From Protaetiibacter sp. (GTDB lineage Bacteria > Actinomycetota > Actinomycetes > Actinomycetales > Microbacteriaceae): a DNA stretch of 43,368 nt. The translations under genes were made by a program, and so were the position numbers. The notes under the pieces are model-generated. The model saw only the letters and a list, made by a program, of their open reading frames with translations, was not told the origin of the DNA and did not search any database. The stretch lies in assembly GCA_030150265.1 (NCBI GenBank), contig JASLGG010000047.1, positions 1 through 43,368 on the forward strand, written 5' to 3'. This document shows, piece by piece, positions 23,352 through 30,182 of the stretch (position 1 is the first letter of the stretch; the number at the start of each line of letters is the position of its first letter).

Positions 23352-23777
23352 TCAGTTCGCGAGGGCGACGCCCGCGCCGAGCAGCGCGACGGCCACGAGC
23401 GGCGCCGCACCCTGGATGAGGGCCGCCCGCAGCATCCGGCGATTCGACGTGATGAGCACGAGGGCCGCGAGCACCATGCTGAGGCACGAGAAGATCGCGA
23501 GCACCTGACCGGCGGTGTTGGACCCGTCGGCCCACAGCAGCACGAGGCCGACCGCGACCCCGAGCGCGAGGAACAGGTTGTAGAAGCCCTGGTTGTAGGC
23601 CATCGGGCGCAGCGTCTCGGCGTCCTCGGCCGAGCGGACGCCGAAGGTGCGCCGGGTCGACGGCCGCATCCAGAACACGCTCTCGAGCAGCCAGATCATC
23701 ACGTGGATCGCGGCGGCGACGGCCGCGAACACGGACCCGGCGACGAGGAACACGATGCCCAGCTGCGCGGCGCTCAC
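23352..23777 (-). CDS. DUF1304 membrane protein
   Basis: 141 residues with four hydrophobic helices. AIHVMIWLLESVFWMRPSTRRTFGV followed by YNQGFYNLFLALG is the DUF1304 signature. It is an integral membrane protein of unknown function. I chose the GTG at 23777; a longer frame reaches 23813 but lies inside the upstream AcuI-like gene, whose stop is only 4 bp before the GTG. The two genes form an operon. It converges on hemD, 15 bp away. Confidence 0.82.
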   Translation of the reverse strand: MSAAQLGIVFLVAGSVFAAVAAAIHVMIWLLESVFWMRPSTRRTFGVRSAEDAETLRPMAYNQGFYNLFLALGVAVGLVLLWADGSNTAGQVLAIFSCLSMVLAALVLITSNRRMLRAALIQGAAPLVAVALLGAGVALAN

Positions 23778-23781
23778 GCGC

Positions 23782-24759
23782 TCAGTGTGCCACGTCGACC
23801 ACGATGCGGCCACGCGTGTCGCCGGCGAGGATGCGGCTCGCGTAGGCGGTGACCTCGTCGAGGCGGATGGCGGAGGTGGAGGAGTCGAGGAGTCCGAGGT
23901 CGAGGTCGCGATCGAGTCGCTCCCACACCCGGGCGCGCGTGGCGAGCGGCGCCTCGACGGAGTTGATGCCCAGCAGCGACACCCCGCGCAGGATGAACGG
24001 CAGGACCGTGGTGGCGAGCTCGGGGCTCTCGACGAGGCCGCACGCCGCGACAGCGCCCCCGTAGCGGGTCTGCGCGAGGAGGCTCGCGAGCGTCGTGCCG
24101 CCGACGACGTCGACGGCCCCCGCCCAGCGGCTCGCCTGCAGCGGTTTGCCGGCGTGCTGCAGCTCCGCGCGGTCGACGATGTCGGATGCGCCGAGCCGCT
24201 CCAGGTAACCGCGGTCGTCGGGGTGCCCGGTGGCGGCGGCGACGCGGCGTCCGGATGCGGCGAGCAGCATGACCGCGACGGAGCCCACGCCGCCGGTCGC
24301 GCCCGTCACGATCACGTCGCCGTCGGGCAGCCCGGCGCGCTCGAGGGCGAGCACGGCCTGCGCCGCGGTGAAGCCGGCGGTGCCGATCGCGGCGGCGCGC
24401 CGCATCCCGAGCCGCGGCGGCACGCGCACGAGCAAGTCGGAGGGCACCCGGGCGCGATCGGCGTAACCCCCGTTGCGGGTCTCCCCCAGGCCGGCGCCGG
24501 TCAGCACGACCTCGTCGCCGGGCGACCAGCGCTCGTCGGCGGACTCCACGACGGTGCCGACCACGTCGATGCCCGGCACGAGCGGGCTGATCCGCGCGAC
24601 CCCGCGGTCGCCGCGGAGCGCGAGCCCGTCCTTGAAGTTGAGGCTCGAGTAGGCGACGTCGATCAGGACCTCGCCCTCGCCGAGCTCGCTCTCGTCGAGC
24701 TCCGTGAACGCGACCGTCGCGGCCTCGCCGTCCCGGGTCACCTGCAGTGCGCGCACCAT
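23782..24759 (-). CDS. Quinone oxidoreductase YhdH/AcuI family (acrylyl-CoA reductase-like)
   Basis: 325 residues of the zinc-free medium-chain reductase group. SSLNFKDGLA, PGIDVVGTV, GDEVVLTG and the NADPH-binding VTGATGGVGSVAVMLLAASG, followed by ATGHPDDRGYLERLGASDIVDR, are the YhdH/AcuI marks. INSVEAPLATRARVWERL is specific to this branch. AcuI reduces toxic acrylyl-CoA to propionyl-CoA with NADPH; other members act on quinones or enals. The ATG has TAGGCT six bases upstream, so the mRNA is leaderless. DUF1304 follows 4 bp after the stop. Confidence 0.88.
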   Translation of the reverse strand: MVRALQVTRDGEAATVAFTELDESELGEGEVLIDVAYSSLNFKDGLALRGDRGVARISPLVPGIDVVGTVVESADERWSPGDEVVLTGAGLGETRNGGYADRARVPSDLLVRVPPRLGMRRAAAIGTAGFTAAQAVLALERAGLPDGDVIVTGATGGVGSVAVMLLAASGRRVAAATGHPDDRGYLERLGASDIVDRAELQHAGKPLQASRWAGAVDVVGGTTLASLLAQTRYGGAVAACGLVESPELATTVLPFILRGVSLLGINSVEAPLATRARVWERLDRDLDLGLLDSSTSAIRLDEVTAYASRILAGDTRGRIVVDVAH

Positions 24760-24765
24760 GGCTCG

Positions 24766-24771
24766 AGCCTA
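24766..24771 (-). promoter_or_regulatory. -10 hexamer TAGGCT of the leaderless acuI-like gene
   Basis: TAGGCT on the minus strand, six bases (CGAGCC), then ATG at 24759. Confidence 0.55.
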
Positions 24772-24798
24772 TGCCGAGGTGCGCGGAGCGCCGCGTCT

Positions 24799-24828
24799 CC
24801 GCTGGTGAGTAGCGCCCGCAGGGCGTGC
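24799..24828. repeat. Degenerate half-copy of the GGTTGAGTAGC palindrome
   Basis: CCGCTGGTGAGTAGCGCCC, then GCAGGGCG, repeats the left arm of the element at 24859 with one base missing (GGTGAG for GGTTGAG). The two copies are 60 bp apart, which suggests tandem insertion or partial duplication. Confidence 0.6.
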
Positions 24829-24858
24829 CTCTCCCCGGGTGGCGCAGGGCGTGCCCCT

Positions 24859-24957
24859 CCGCTGGTTGAGTAGCGCCCGTAGGGCGCGTATCGAAACCCC
24901 CTGGTGGCACGCGTGGCGAGGTTTCGATACCGCGCTTCGCGGCTACTCAACCAGCGG
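24859..24957. repeat. Imperfect 99-bp palindromic repeat of the GGTTGAGTAGC type
   Basis: The outer arms CCGCTGGTTGAGTAG (24859-24873) and CTACTCAACCAGCGG (24943-24957) are perfect inverted copies. The inner arms GTATCGAAACC (24888-24898) and GGTTTCGATAC (24920-24930) are also perfect. Small hairpins (GCGCCCGTAGGGCGC and CGCGCTTCGCG) sit between the arms. I recognise the sequence type as a dispersed intergenic repeat common in Microbacteriaceae genomes; it has no ORF. It separates the start of the acuI-like gene from the end of the serine hydrolase gene. Confidence 0.8.
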
Positions 24958-24983
24958 GGTGACGGGCGCGGTGAGAGCGCGGG

Positions 24984-26360
24984 TCACCCGGCGGGGTGAG
25001 GCGAGGGTGCGACGGGCACCACGTCGAGTCTCTGGATGCGCGGTTCGGCACGGGGCGTCAGCAGGATGCCGCAGCGGAGCGTCCCGCGCGGGCCGCGCAG
25101 CTCCCAGCTCGCCCGCGCCGGGGTCGCGTGCTCGACGGGGCTCAGGGAGGTGACGCCGCCGATGCTCGCGACGAGGTCCGCGAGAGCGGCGGCACGGCGG
25201 GGGAGCGGCTGGTCGAGGGCGACGCACGGGTCGAGCAGTGCCCCCTCGGGCAGCGATCCCGCCGCGAGGGCCGCACGCGTGCGGGCCGCGGCATCCGCGG
25301 TCTCGGGCCACACCTCGAACGGGGGCGGCGCGAGCGCCGGCGCCACCGCATCCGGGGCGGGGAAGGCCTCGTCGAGCGCCGCGTGCACCGGCAGGGTGAC
25401 GCCCGTGTACCCGGCGTTCTCGAACGCGACCGCGCCGATGCGCGAGCTCGTCTCCCACTCCATGCGCGCCGAGAAGCCGGGGTACCCGCCGCTGTGACCC
25501 GCGAAGCGGCGGCCCGCCGCATCCGCGCGCAGCATGAGCCCCAGGCCGTAGGCCTGCCACGGCCCGTCGCCGCTCGGGTCGCCCGCGATCGGGGTCAGCG
25601 GATGCCGCATCCGCTCCGCCAGGCCGGGCGGCAGCGCGCGCCCCGCATCCACCGCGCCCGCGAGAACCCCGCACCAGCGGGCCAGATCCGCCACGGTGCT
25701 GAACAGCCCGCCGATGGGCGAGAAGGCGCCCGGTCCGCTGAACGGCAGCGGCTCCCAGCCGTCGGGCCCGCGACGGTGGCCGACGATCGCGGCGTCGGTG
25801 CGCTCGAAGCCCGTGCCGGCGAGCCCCAGCGGCTCGAGCAGCCGCGACTCCACGACGCGGCGGTAGGGCATCCCGGCGCGCAGGCCGATGATGCGCCCCG
25901 CGATCGCGTAGCCGAGGTTCGAGTACTCGTAGCGCGCTCCGGCCGGCCACATGGTCCGCACGCCCTCCGAGAGCAGGCGCCCGAACTCCTCGTCGGAGAG
26001 CGGCTCCTGCCGGTCGCCCCACGGGTCGTCGGTGGGGAACCCGGCGCGCATCGCGAGGGCGTCGCGCACGGTGGGCGCCGCGCCGCCCGGGCCGATCAGG
26101 CGCAGCGGGACGTCGAGCGCGTCGGCGAGCGGCTCGTCGAGGCCGAGCGCCCCCTCGGACTCGAGCAGCAGCGCGGCCGCCGCGGTGAAGCTCTTGGTGC
26201 AGGAGGCGATGCGGAAGGCCGCGTCGGCGGCGCCGCCCCGTGCGATGAGCGCCGCGCCGTCGAACGCGCCCCACGCGTGGGCGGGCGCGATCGCGCCGGC
26301 CCGCTCGTCGAGCCGGGTCGCGAGCGCGCGGGAGAGCCGGGCGGCCGGTTCGGCGGTCAC
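24984..26360 (-). CDS. Serine hydrolase, class C beta-lactamase family
   Basis: 458 residues. S-x-x-K is SCTK with Ser53 and Lys56. The Tyr motif is YSN (146-148), and the third motif is HSGG in FAGHSGGYPGFSARMEW. The C-terminal 120 residues form an additional domain. There is no signal peptide, so it is more likely a cytosolic esterase or D-aminopeptidase-like enzyme than a beta-lactamase. GTG start with no Shine-Dalgarno, 16 bp after the pfkA stop on the same strand, so it probably shares the pfkA transcript. The substrate is unknown. Confidence 0.85.
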   Translation of the reverse strand: MTAEPAARLSRALATRLDERAGAIAPAHAWGAFDGAALIARGGAADAAFRIASCTKSFTAAAALLLESEGALGLDEPLADALDVPLRLIGPGGAAPTVRDALAMRAGFPTDDPWGDRQEPLSDEEFGRLLSEGVRTMWPAGARYEYSNLGYAIAGRIIGLRAGMPYRRVVESRLLEPLGLAGTGFERTDAAIVGHRRGPDGWEPLPFSGPGAFSPIGGLFSTVADLARWCGVLAGAVDAGRALPPGLAERMRHPLTPIAGDPSGDGPWQAYGLGLMLRADAAGRRFAGHSGGYPGFSARMEWETSSRIGAVAFENAGYTGVTLPVHAALDEAFPAPDAVAPALAPPPFEVWPETADAAARTRAALAAGSLPEGALLDPCVALDQPLPRRAAALADLVASIGGVTSLSPVEHATPARASWELRGPRGTLRCGILLTPRAEPRIQRLDVVPVAPSPHPAG

Positions 26361-26376
26361 GGACGCGGCATCCGGA

Positions 26377-27399
26377 TCAGCCGAAGAGGATGGCGGCCTC
26401 GTCGTAGCGCGACTGCGGCACGGTCTTGAGGCGGCCGAGCGCGTCCTCGAAGGGCACGTTCACGATCTGGGTGCCGCGCAGCGCCACCATGCGACCCCAG
26501 TGGCCCTCGAGCGCCGAGTCGACGACGGCCATGCCGTAGCGGGTGGCGAGCACGCGGTCGTAGGCGGTGGGCGTGCCGCCGCGCTGGATGTGGCCGAGCG
26601 TGGTGGCGCGCGTCTCGATGCCCGTGCGGGCCTCGATCTCGGGGGCGAGCATGTCGCCGATGCCGCCGAGGCGCGGCCGCCCGAAGGCGTCGAGACCGCG
26701 CTCCGAGTGCGCGTCGTCCATGGTGTCGAGCTTGAAGCCCTCCGCGACGACCACGAGGGGGGCGCGACCGCGTGCACGGGCCGAGTTGACCCACTCGCAG
26801 ATCTCCTCCATCGAGGTGCGCCGCTCGGGGATGAGGATCACGTGGGCCCCGGACGCCATGCCCGAGTGCAGCGCGATCCAGCCGACGTGACGCCCCATGA
26901 CCTCCGCGACCATGCAGCGGCCGTGCGAGTCGCCCGTGGTGCGCAGGCGGTCCATCGCCTCCGTCGCGATCTCGACGGCCGTGTCGAAGCCGAAGGTGTA
27001 GTCGGTGGCCGAGAGGTCGTTGTCGACGGTCTTCGGCACGCCGACGATCTGGATGCCCTCGTCGGTGAGCCGCTTCGCCGCCGCGAGCGTGCCCTCGCCG
27101 CCGATCGCGATGATGGCGTCCATGCCGGAGTCGGCCATCACCTCCTTGACCCGCTCGACCCCGCCGTACTCGAAGGGGTTGGTGCGCGAGGTGCCGAGGA
27201 TCGTACCGCCCTGCTTCGAGATGCCCATGACCTGGGGACGGCCGAGGGGCTGCAGGTCTGCCTCGACGAGGCCCCGCCATCCGTCGCGGATGCCGACGAA
27301 CTCGATGTCGTGCTGGGTGATGCCCTTGAGCACCGCCCCGCGGATCACCGCATTGAGTCCCGGACAGTCGCCACCGCTCGTGAGAACACCGATCTTCAC
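26377..27399 (-). CDS. pfkA: 6-phosphofructokinase, actinobacterial ATP type
   Basis: 340 residues. TSGGDCPGLNAVIRG is the N-terminal nucleotide loop, GGEGTLAAA (100-108) the phosphate-donor site, PKTVDNDL (122-129) the catalytic region with Asp126 and Asp128, and MGRHVGWIAL the fructose-6-phosphate site. Gly103 in GGEGT, where pyrophosphate-using enzymes have Asp (GGED), indicates ATP as donor; Lys123 in PKTVDND is usual for this group of actinobacterial enzymes. It makes fructose 1,6-bisphosphate in glycolysis. GTG start with a CATGAT hexamer six bases upstream. The serine hydrolase gene follows in the same direction. Confidence 0.95.
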   Translation of the reverse strand: MKIGVLTSGGDCPGLNAVIRGAVLKGITQHDIEFVGIRDGWRGLVEADLQPLGRPQVMGISKQGGTILGTSRTNPFEYGGVERVKEVMADSGMDAIIAIGGEGTLAAAKRLTDEGIQIVGVPKTVDNDLSATDYTFGFDTAVEIATEAMDRLRTTGDSHGRCMVAEVMGRHVGWIALHSGMASGAHVILIPERRTSMEEICEWVNSARARGRAPLVVVAEGFKLDTMDDAHSERGLDAFGRPRLGGIGDMLAPEIEARTGIETRATTLGHIQRGGTPTAYDRVLATRYGMAVVDSALEGHWGRMVALRGTQIVNVPFEDALGRLKTVPQSRYDEAAILFG

Positions 27400-27405
27400 C
27401 CGCCC

Positions 27406-27411
27406 ATCATG
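27406..27411 (-). promoter_or_regulatory. -10 hexamer CATGAT of leaderless pfkA
   Basis: CATGAT on the minus strand lies six bases before the GTG of pfkA; no ribosome-binding site is present. Confidence 0.45.
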
Positions 27412-27457
27412 CCGTGTTTTGCGGCCATGCCTCTCGCGGGAGCGGCGCGGGGGTCGG

Positions 27458-27463
27458 TAGAGT
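27458..27463 (+). promoter_or_regulatory. -10 hexamer TAGAGT upstream of the DUF4190 gene
   Basis: TAGAGT lies 53 bp before the ATG at 27517, giving a leader of about 47 nt that carries AAGGAG. It is one of the few genes here with a normal leader. Confidence 0.4.
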
Positions 27464-27516
27464 GCCCGATGGCCGTGCATCGCACAGGCAACCCACCACA
27501 CTCACAAGGAGCCTCT

Positions 27517-27906
27517 ATGACCGACCCCAACGTCCCCGCCGCCGCGCCCGAGCCGACCCCCGCCCCCGCGCCGGCTCCCGCCGCCCCGGCCGCGCCCGCC
27601 GCGCCCGCGGACACCTACCCGGGCAAGACGCTCGGCATCGTCGGCCTCATCCTCACCTTCTTCGTCTCGCTCGTCGGCCTGATCCTCAGCGCCGTGGCGC
27701 TCAGCCAGTCGAAGAAGGCCGGCTACAAGAACACCCCCGCGAAGGTCGGTGTGATCCTCGGCATCATCTTCCTGGTGCTGGGCATCATCCTCACGATCGT
27801 CTGGATCGCGCTCGCCGCCACGCTCGTGGGCGGTGCGCTCGACATGTGCAACCAGCTCGGCCAGGGCACCTGGGACGTCGACGGCGTCACCTACACCTGC
27901 AACTGA
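27517..27906 (+). CDS. DUF4190-like small membrane protein
   Basis: 129 residues. A Pro/Ala-rich N-terminal tail of about 34 residues is followed by two hydrophobic helices (KTLGIVGLILTFFVSLVGLI and KVGVILGIIFLVLGIILTIV) around a basic loop SQSKKAGYKNTPAK, the DUF4190 layout. A short C-terminal part has two Cys (DMCNQLG and VTYTCN), possibly disulfide-bonded outside. AAGGAG 7 nt before the ATG fixes the start. A strong terminator hairpin follows. Function unknown. Confidence 0.82.
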   Translation: MTDPNVPAAAPEPTPAPAPAPAAPAAPAAPADTYPGKTLGIVGLILTFFVSLVGLILSAVALSQSKKAGYKNTPAKVGVILGIIFLVLGIILTIVWIALAATLVGGALDMCNQLGQGTWDVDGVTYTCN

Positions 27907-27915
27907 GCAGCCTCG

Positions 27916-27952
27916 CGGAGGGCCGGGACGGATCATCCGTCCCGGCCCTCCG
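27916..27952 (+). terminator. Hairpin terminator after the DUF4190 gene
   Basis: CGGAGGGCCGGGACGG (27916-27931) pairs perfectly with CCGTCCCGGCCCTCCG (27937-27952) around the loop ATCAT, 9 bp after the stop codon. Confidence 0.85.
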
Positions 27953-27992
27953 TCGTTCCGGCGCGGATGCGGCCCGCGTCCCCGGCGCGGGT

Positions 27993-27998
27993 TAGCCT
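27993..27998 (+). promoter_or_regulatory. -10 hexamer TAGCCT of the leaderless glycosylase gene
   Basis: TAGCCT lies seven bases before the ATG at 28006. Confidence 0.5.
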
Positions 27999-28005
27999 GA
28001 CCGCG

Positions 28006-28914
28006 ATGGACCCGGTCGCCGCCCGCTACGCTCCCGCGCATCGCGTGGAGCTGCGGCTCGTGCTCGGCCCCTTCGCGCTCGGAGCCACCGATCCGACGGT
28101 CCGCCGCGATGCCGGCGGCTGGTGGCTCACGCTGCGCCTCGCCTCGGGCGTCGCCACCCTGCTGCTGCGCGAGGGCGCGGATGCGGTGAGCGCGCACGCC
28201 TGGGGGGCGGGCGCCGAGGAGGCGGTCGCGTCGGTGCCCGCGCTGCTCGGCGCGCACGACGAGCTGGCGGGCTTCGAGCCCGCCCGGCATCCGGTGGTCG
28301 CCCGCCTCCACCACGAGGCGCCCGGGCTGCGCCTCGGCCGCACGGGCCGGTTGCTGCCGGCGCTCGTGCCGAGCGTGCTGGGGCAGAAGGTGACGGGCCT
28401 CGAGGCGAAGAGCGCGTGGCGCGTGCTCGTGACGCGGCACGGCGACCCGGCGCCCGGTCCCGCCCCGCTCGGCATGCGGGTCGTGCCGGATGCCGCGCGC
28501 TGGCGGCGCATCCCGTCGTGGGAGTGGCACCGGGCGGGGGTCGGGCCGCAGCGCTCCGACACCCTCATGCGGGTCTTCGCGGTCGGCGAGTCGCTCGAGC
28601 GCGCCGCCGCCGCCCCCGCCGCGGAGGCCGGCCGCCGGATGCGCAGCATCCCCGGTATCGGACCATGGGCGGTCGCCGAGACCGTGCAGCGCTCTCACGG
28701 CGACCCGGACTCGGTGAGCGTCGGCGACCTGCACCTCTGCAAGCGCGTGGGCACGGCGCTCGTCGGCAGCCGTGTCGACGACGACGGCATGCTCGAGCTG
28801 CTGGAGCCCTTCCGCGGCCACCGGCAGCGCGTCGTGCGGCTCATCGAGGCGGCCGGCATCGGCTACGAGCGCCACGGCCCGCGCGCGACGATCCCGGCGC
28901 ACCGCACCCGCTGA
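28006..28914 (+). CDS. DNA-3-methyladenine glycosylase (AlkA-like, HhH-GPD)
   Basis: 302 residues. The HhH-GPD core begins near LVPSVLGQKVTGLEAKSAWRVLV. The helix-hairpin-helix is RMRSIPGIGPWAVAETV (211-227), followed by the catalytic Asp241 in SVSVGDLHLCK. No iron-sulfur cysteines follow, which fits AlkA/MpgII and not EndoIII. It should remove alkylated purines from DNA. It lacks the Ada-type N-terminal domain; the first 110 residues are a small beta domain as in AlkA. TAGCCT seven bases upstream suggests a leaderless mRNA. A toxin-antitoxin pair follows. Confidence 0.9.
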   Translation: MDPVAARYAPAHRVELRLVLGPFALGATDPTVRRDAGGWWLTLRLASGVATLLLREGADAVSAHAWGAGAEEAVASVPALLGAHDELAGFEPARHPVVARLHHEAPGLRLGRTGRLLPALVPSVLGQKVTGLEAKSAWRVLVTRHGDPAPGPAPLGMRVVPDAARWRRIPSWEWHRAGVGPQRSDTLMRVFAVGESLERAAAAPAAEAGRRMRSIPGIGPWAVAETVQRSHGDPDSVSVGDLHLCKRVGTALVGSRVDDDGMLELLEPFRGHRQRVVRLIEAAGIGYERHGPRATIPAHRTR

Positions 28915-28926
28915 TCGGCGATGCGC

Positions 28927-28932
28927 TACAAT
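28927..28932 (+). promoter_or_regulatory. -10 hexamer TACAAT of the toxin-antitoxin operon
   Basis: TACAAT is seven bases before the ATG at 28940. TGTACA (28935-28940) lies between and could form part of an antitoxin operator. Confidence 0.5.
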
Positions 28933-28939
28933 TCTGTAC

Positions 28940-29224
28940 ATGACGACGCTCTCGCTCGCCGACGCACGCGCGAACCTCTCCAAGCTCGTCGAGTCGGCGG
29001 TCACGACGCACGAGCGCTTCGAGGTCACCCGCAACGGCGACCGAGTGGCCGTGCTGCTGAGCGCCGACGACTACGACGCACTGGTGGAGACCGTCGACAT
29101 CCTGAGCCGTCCGGATGAGGTGGCCGCCATCCGCAGGGGGCTTGCGGAGGCGGACGCGGGGGAGCTGTCGACTGTGGATGAGATCCGCGCCGCGATGGCG
29201 GACCGCGGCAGGATCGCGGGGTGA
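28940..29224 (+). CDS. Type II antitoxin, Phd/YefM family
   Basis: 94 residues. TTLSLADARANLSKLVESAVTTHERFEVTRNGDRVAVLLSADDYDALVET is the Phd/YefM DNA-binding fold. The C-terminal half (ILSRPDEVAAIRRGLAEADAGELSTVDEIRAAM) should wrap the toxin. It overlaps the RelE-type toxin gene by 4 bp (GTGA). It is leaderless from TACAAT. The pair should be autoregulated by the antitoxin-toxin complex. Confidence 0.92.
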   Translation: MTTLSLADARANLSKLVESAVTTHERFEVTRNGDRVAVLLSADDYDALVETVDILSRPDEVAAIRRGLAEADAGELSTVDEIRAAMADRGRIAG

Positions 29225-29493
29225 GTGAGCGCTACGAGGTCGTCTTCACCGCCTCGGCGCGGCGTGCACTCGAGAGCGAGCTCCCCGAGAAGGTCGCGGC
29301 GGCCGCGTTCGAGTTCATCATCGGCACCCTGTGCCGGAACCCGCGTCGCCTCGGCAAGCCCCTGCGGGAACCCCTTGCCCCGCTGTACGCGGCGCGGCGG
29401 GGCGAGTATCGGGTGATCTACCGGATCGTCGACCACCGGCTCGTGATCGAGATCATCGCCATCACGCACCGGCGGGACGCCTACCACCGGTGA
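29221..29493 (+). CDS. Type II toxin, RelE/ParE family
   Basis: 90 residues, the RelE length. The sequence YEVVFTASARRALESELPEKVAAAAFEFI, GKPLREPLAPLYAARRGEYRVIYRIVDHRLVIEIIAITHRRDAYHR shows the RelE/ParE beta-sheet with the conserved RRGEYRVIYRI and a terminal HRRDAY. The basic and aromatic residues at the end are those expected of ribosome-dependent mRNA cleavage by RelE-like toxins; a ParE-type gyrase action is less likely. GTG start overlapping the antitoxin stop. Confidence 0.92.
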   Translation: MSERYEVVFTASARRALESELPEKVAAAAFEFIIGTLCRNPRRLGKPLREPLAPLYAARRGEYRVIYRIVDHRLVIEIIAITHRRDAYHR

Positions 29494-29539
29494 GTTGTCG
29501 GCATCCCACAGCGGATTCGCGCGCCCGCACGCGACGATC

Positions 29540-29545
29540 TAACGT
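29540..29545 (+). promoter_or_regulatory. -10 hexamer TAACGT of leaderless gene 29552
   Basis: TAACGT, six bases, then GTG at 29552. Confidence 0.55.
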
Positions 29546-29551
29546 GCCGAG

Positions 29552-30109
29552 GTGGGATTCATCCGTCGCCTCTCCCGTCTCGCCTGGCTCTCGACGCGTG
29601 CGCCGAAGCTGCCCGCGCTCGACATCTACGACGTGTGCCGCTCCCCGCGCCGCGTGATGATCGGCGACCTCGACGAGCTGCGGCACATGAACAACGGCGC
29701 CTACCTCGCGAACCTCGACCATGCCCGCCAGGAGCTCGTGGTGCGCACCGGGCTGTGGAAGCGGATGCGCGACGCCGGCATGTACCCGGTGGTCGGCGCG
29801 CAGACGATCGCCTACCGGAAGTCGCTCACGCTCGGCCGCCGCTACGTGATCGAGTCGCGCTTCCTCGGGCTCGACGACCGCGCCGCCTACCTCGAGCAGC
29901 GCTTCGTGGTGGACGGCGAGGTGTACGCGCGCGCCTACGTGCAGGGCCGCTTCCTCTACGACCGGGGCGGCACCGTGCCGATGGACGAGCTGGCGCGCGT
30001 GAGCGGCATGGACCCGGTGTCGCATCCGATCCCGGAGTGGTTGCACGACTGGGCCGCGCAGGTGCGGCTGCCGCCGACCCGGCAGCCCGCCCCCAGCACG
30101 TGGGAGTAG
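29552..30109 (+). CDS. Hotdog-fold thioesterase family protein
   Basis: 185 residues. DLDELRHMNNGAYLANLDHARQELVVRTGLWKRM matches the 4HBT_2 pattern (D-x-x-x-H-M-N-N-x-x-Y), and RKSLTLGRRYVIESRFLGLDDRAAYLEQRFVVDGEVYARAYVQGRFL gives the long central strands. It resembles Them6/acyl-CoA-thioesterase-like proteins; the acyl substrate is unknown. The N-terminal FIRRLSRLAWLSTRAPK is amphipathic. GTG start, leaderless, with TAACGT six bases upstream. Confidence 0.85.
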   Translation: MGFIRRLSRLAWLSTRAPKLPALDIYDVCRSPRRVMIGDLDELRHMNNGAYLANLDHARQELVVRTGLWKRMRDAGMYPVVGAQTIAYRKSLTLGRRYVIESRFLGLDDRAAYLEQRFVVDGEVYARAYVQGRFLYDRGGTVPMDELARVSGMDPVSHPIPEWLHDWAAQVRLPPTRQPAPSTWE

Positions 30110-30124
30110 CGCGCCGCGCGCTGC

Positions 30125-30151
30125 CGATCTAGGTGGTTTCCACCTAGATCG
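30125..30151. promoter_or_regulatory. Perfect 12+12 palindrome before the giant surface-protein gene
   Basis: CGATCTAGGTGG (30125-30136), TTT, CCACCTAGATCG (30140-30151). It ends 18 bp before the TACCGT hexamer of the giant gene, so it covers the -35 position like an operator. It also lies 15 bp after the stop of the thioesterase gene and could end that transcript. The regulator is not in the immediate vicinity. Confidence 0.6.
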
Positions 30152-30169
30152 CGGACGGTCGCGAACGCC

Positions 30170-30175
30170 TACCGT
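30170..30175 (+). promoter_or_regulatory. -10 hexamer TACCGT of the giant surface-protein gene
   Basis: TACCGT is seven bases before the GTG at 30183, which supports that codon rather than the in-frame GTG at 30174, four bases after the hexamer's first base. Confidence 0.5.
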
Positions 30176-30182
30176 GATCGTC

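Noticed and set aside
24799..24957. Possible insertion sequence or CRISPR-like array
   Set aside because: There is no ORF, and only one full palindrome plus a half-copy. There are no regularly spaced unique spacers.
24984..26360. Beta-lactam resistance from the two beta-lactamase-fold genes
   Set aside because: Neither protein has a signal peptide, and the class A-like protein at 18910-19821 lacks the deacylating Glu.
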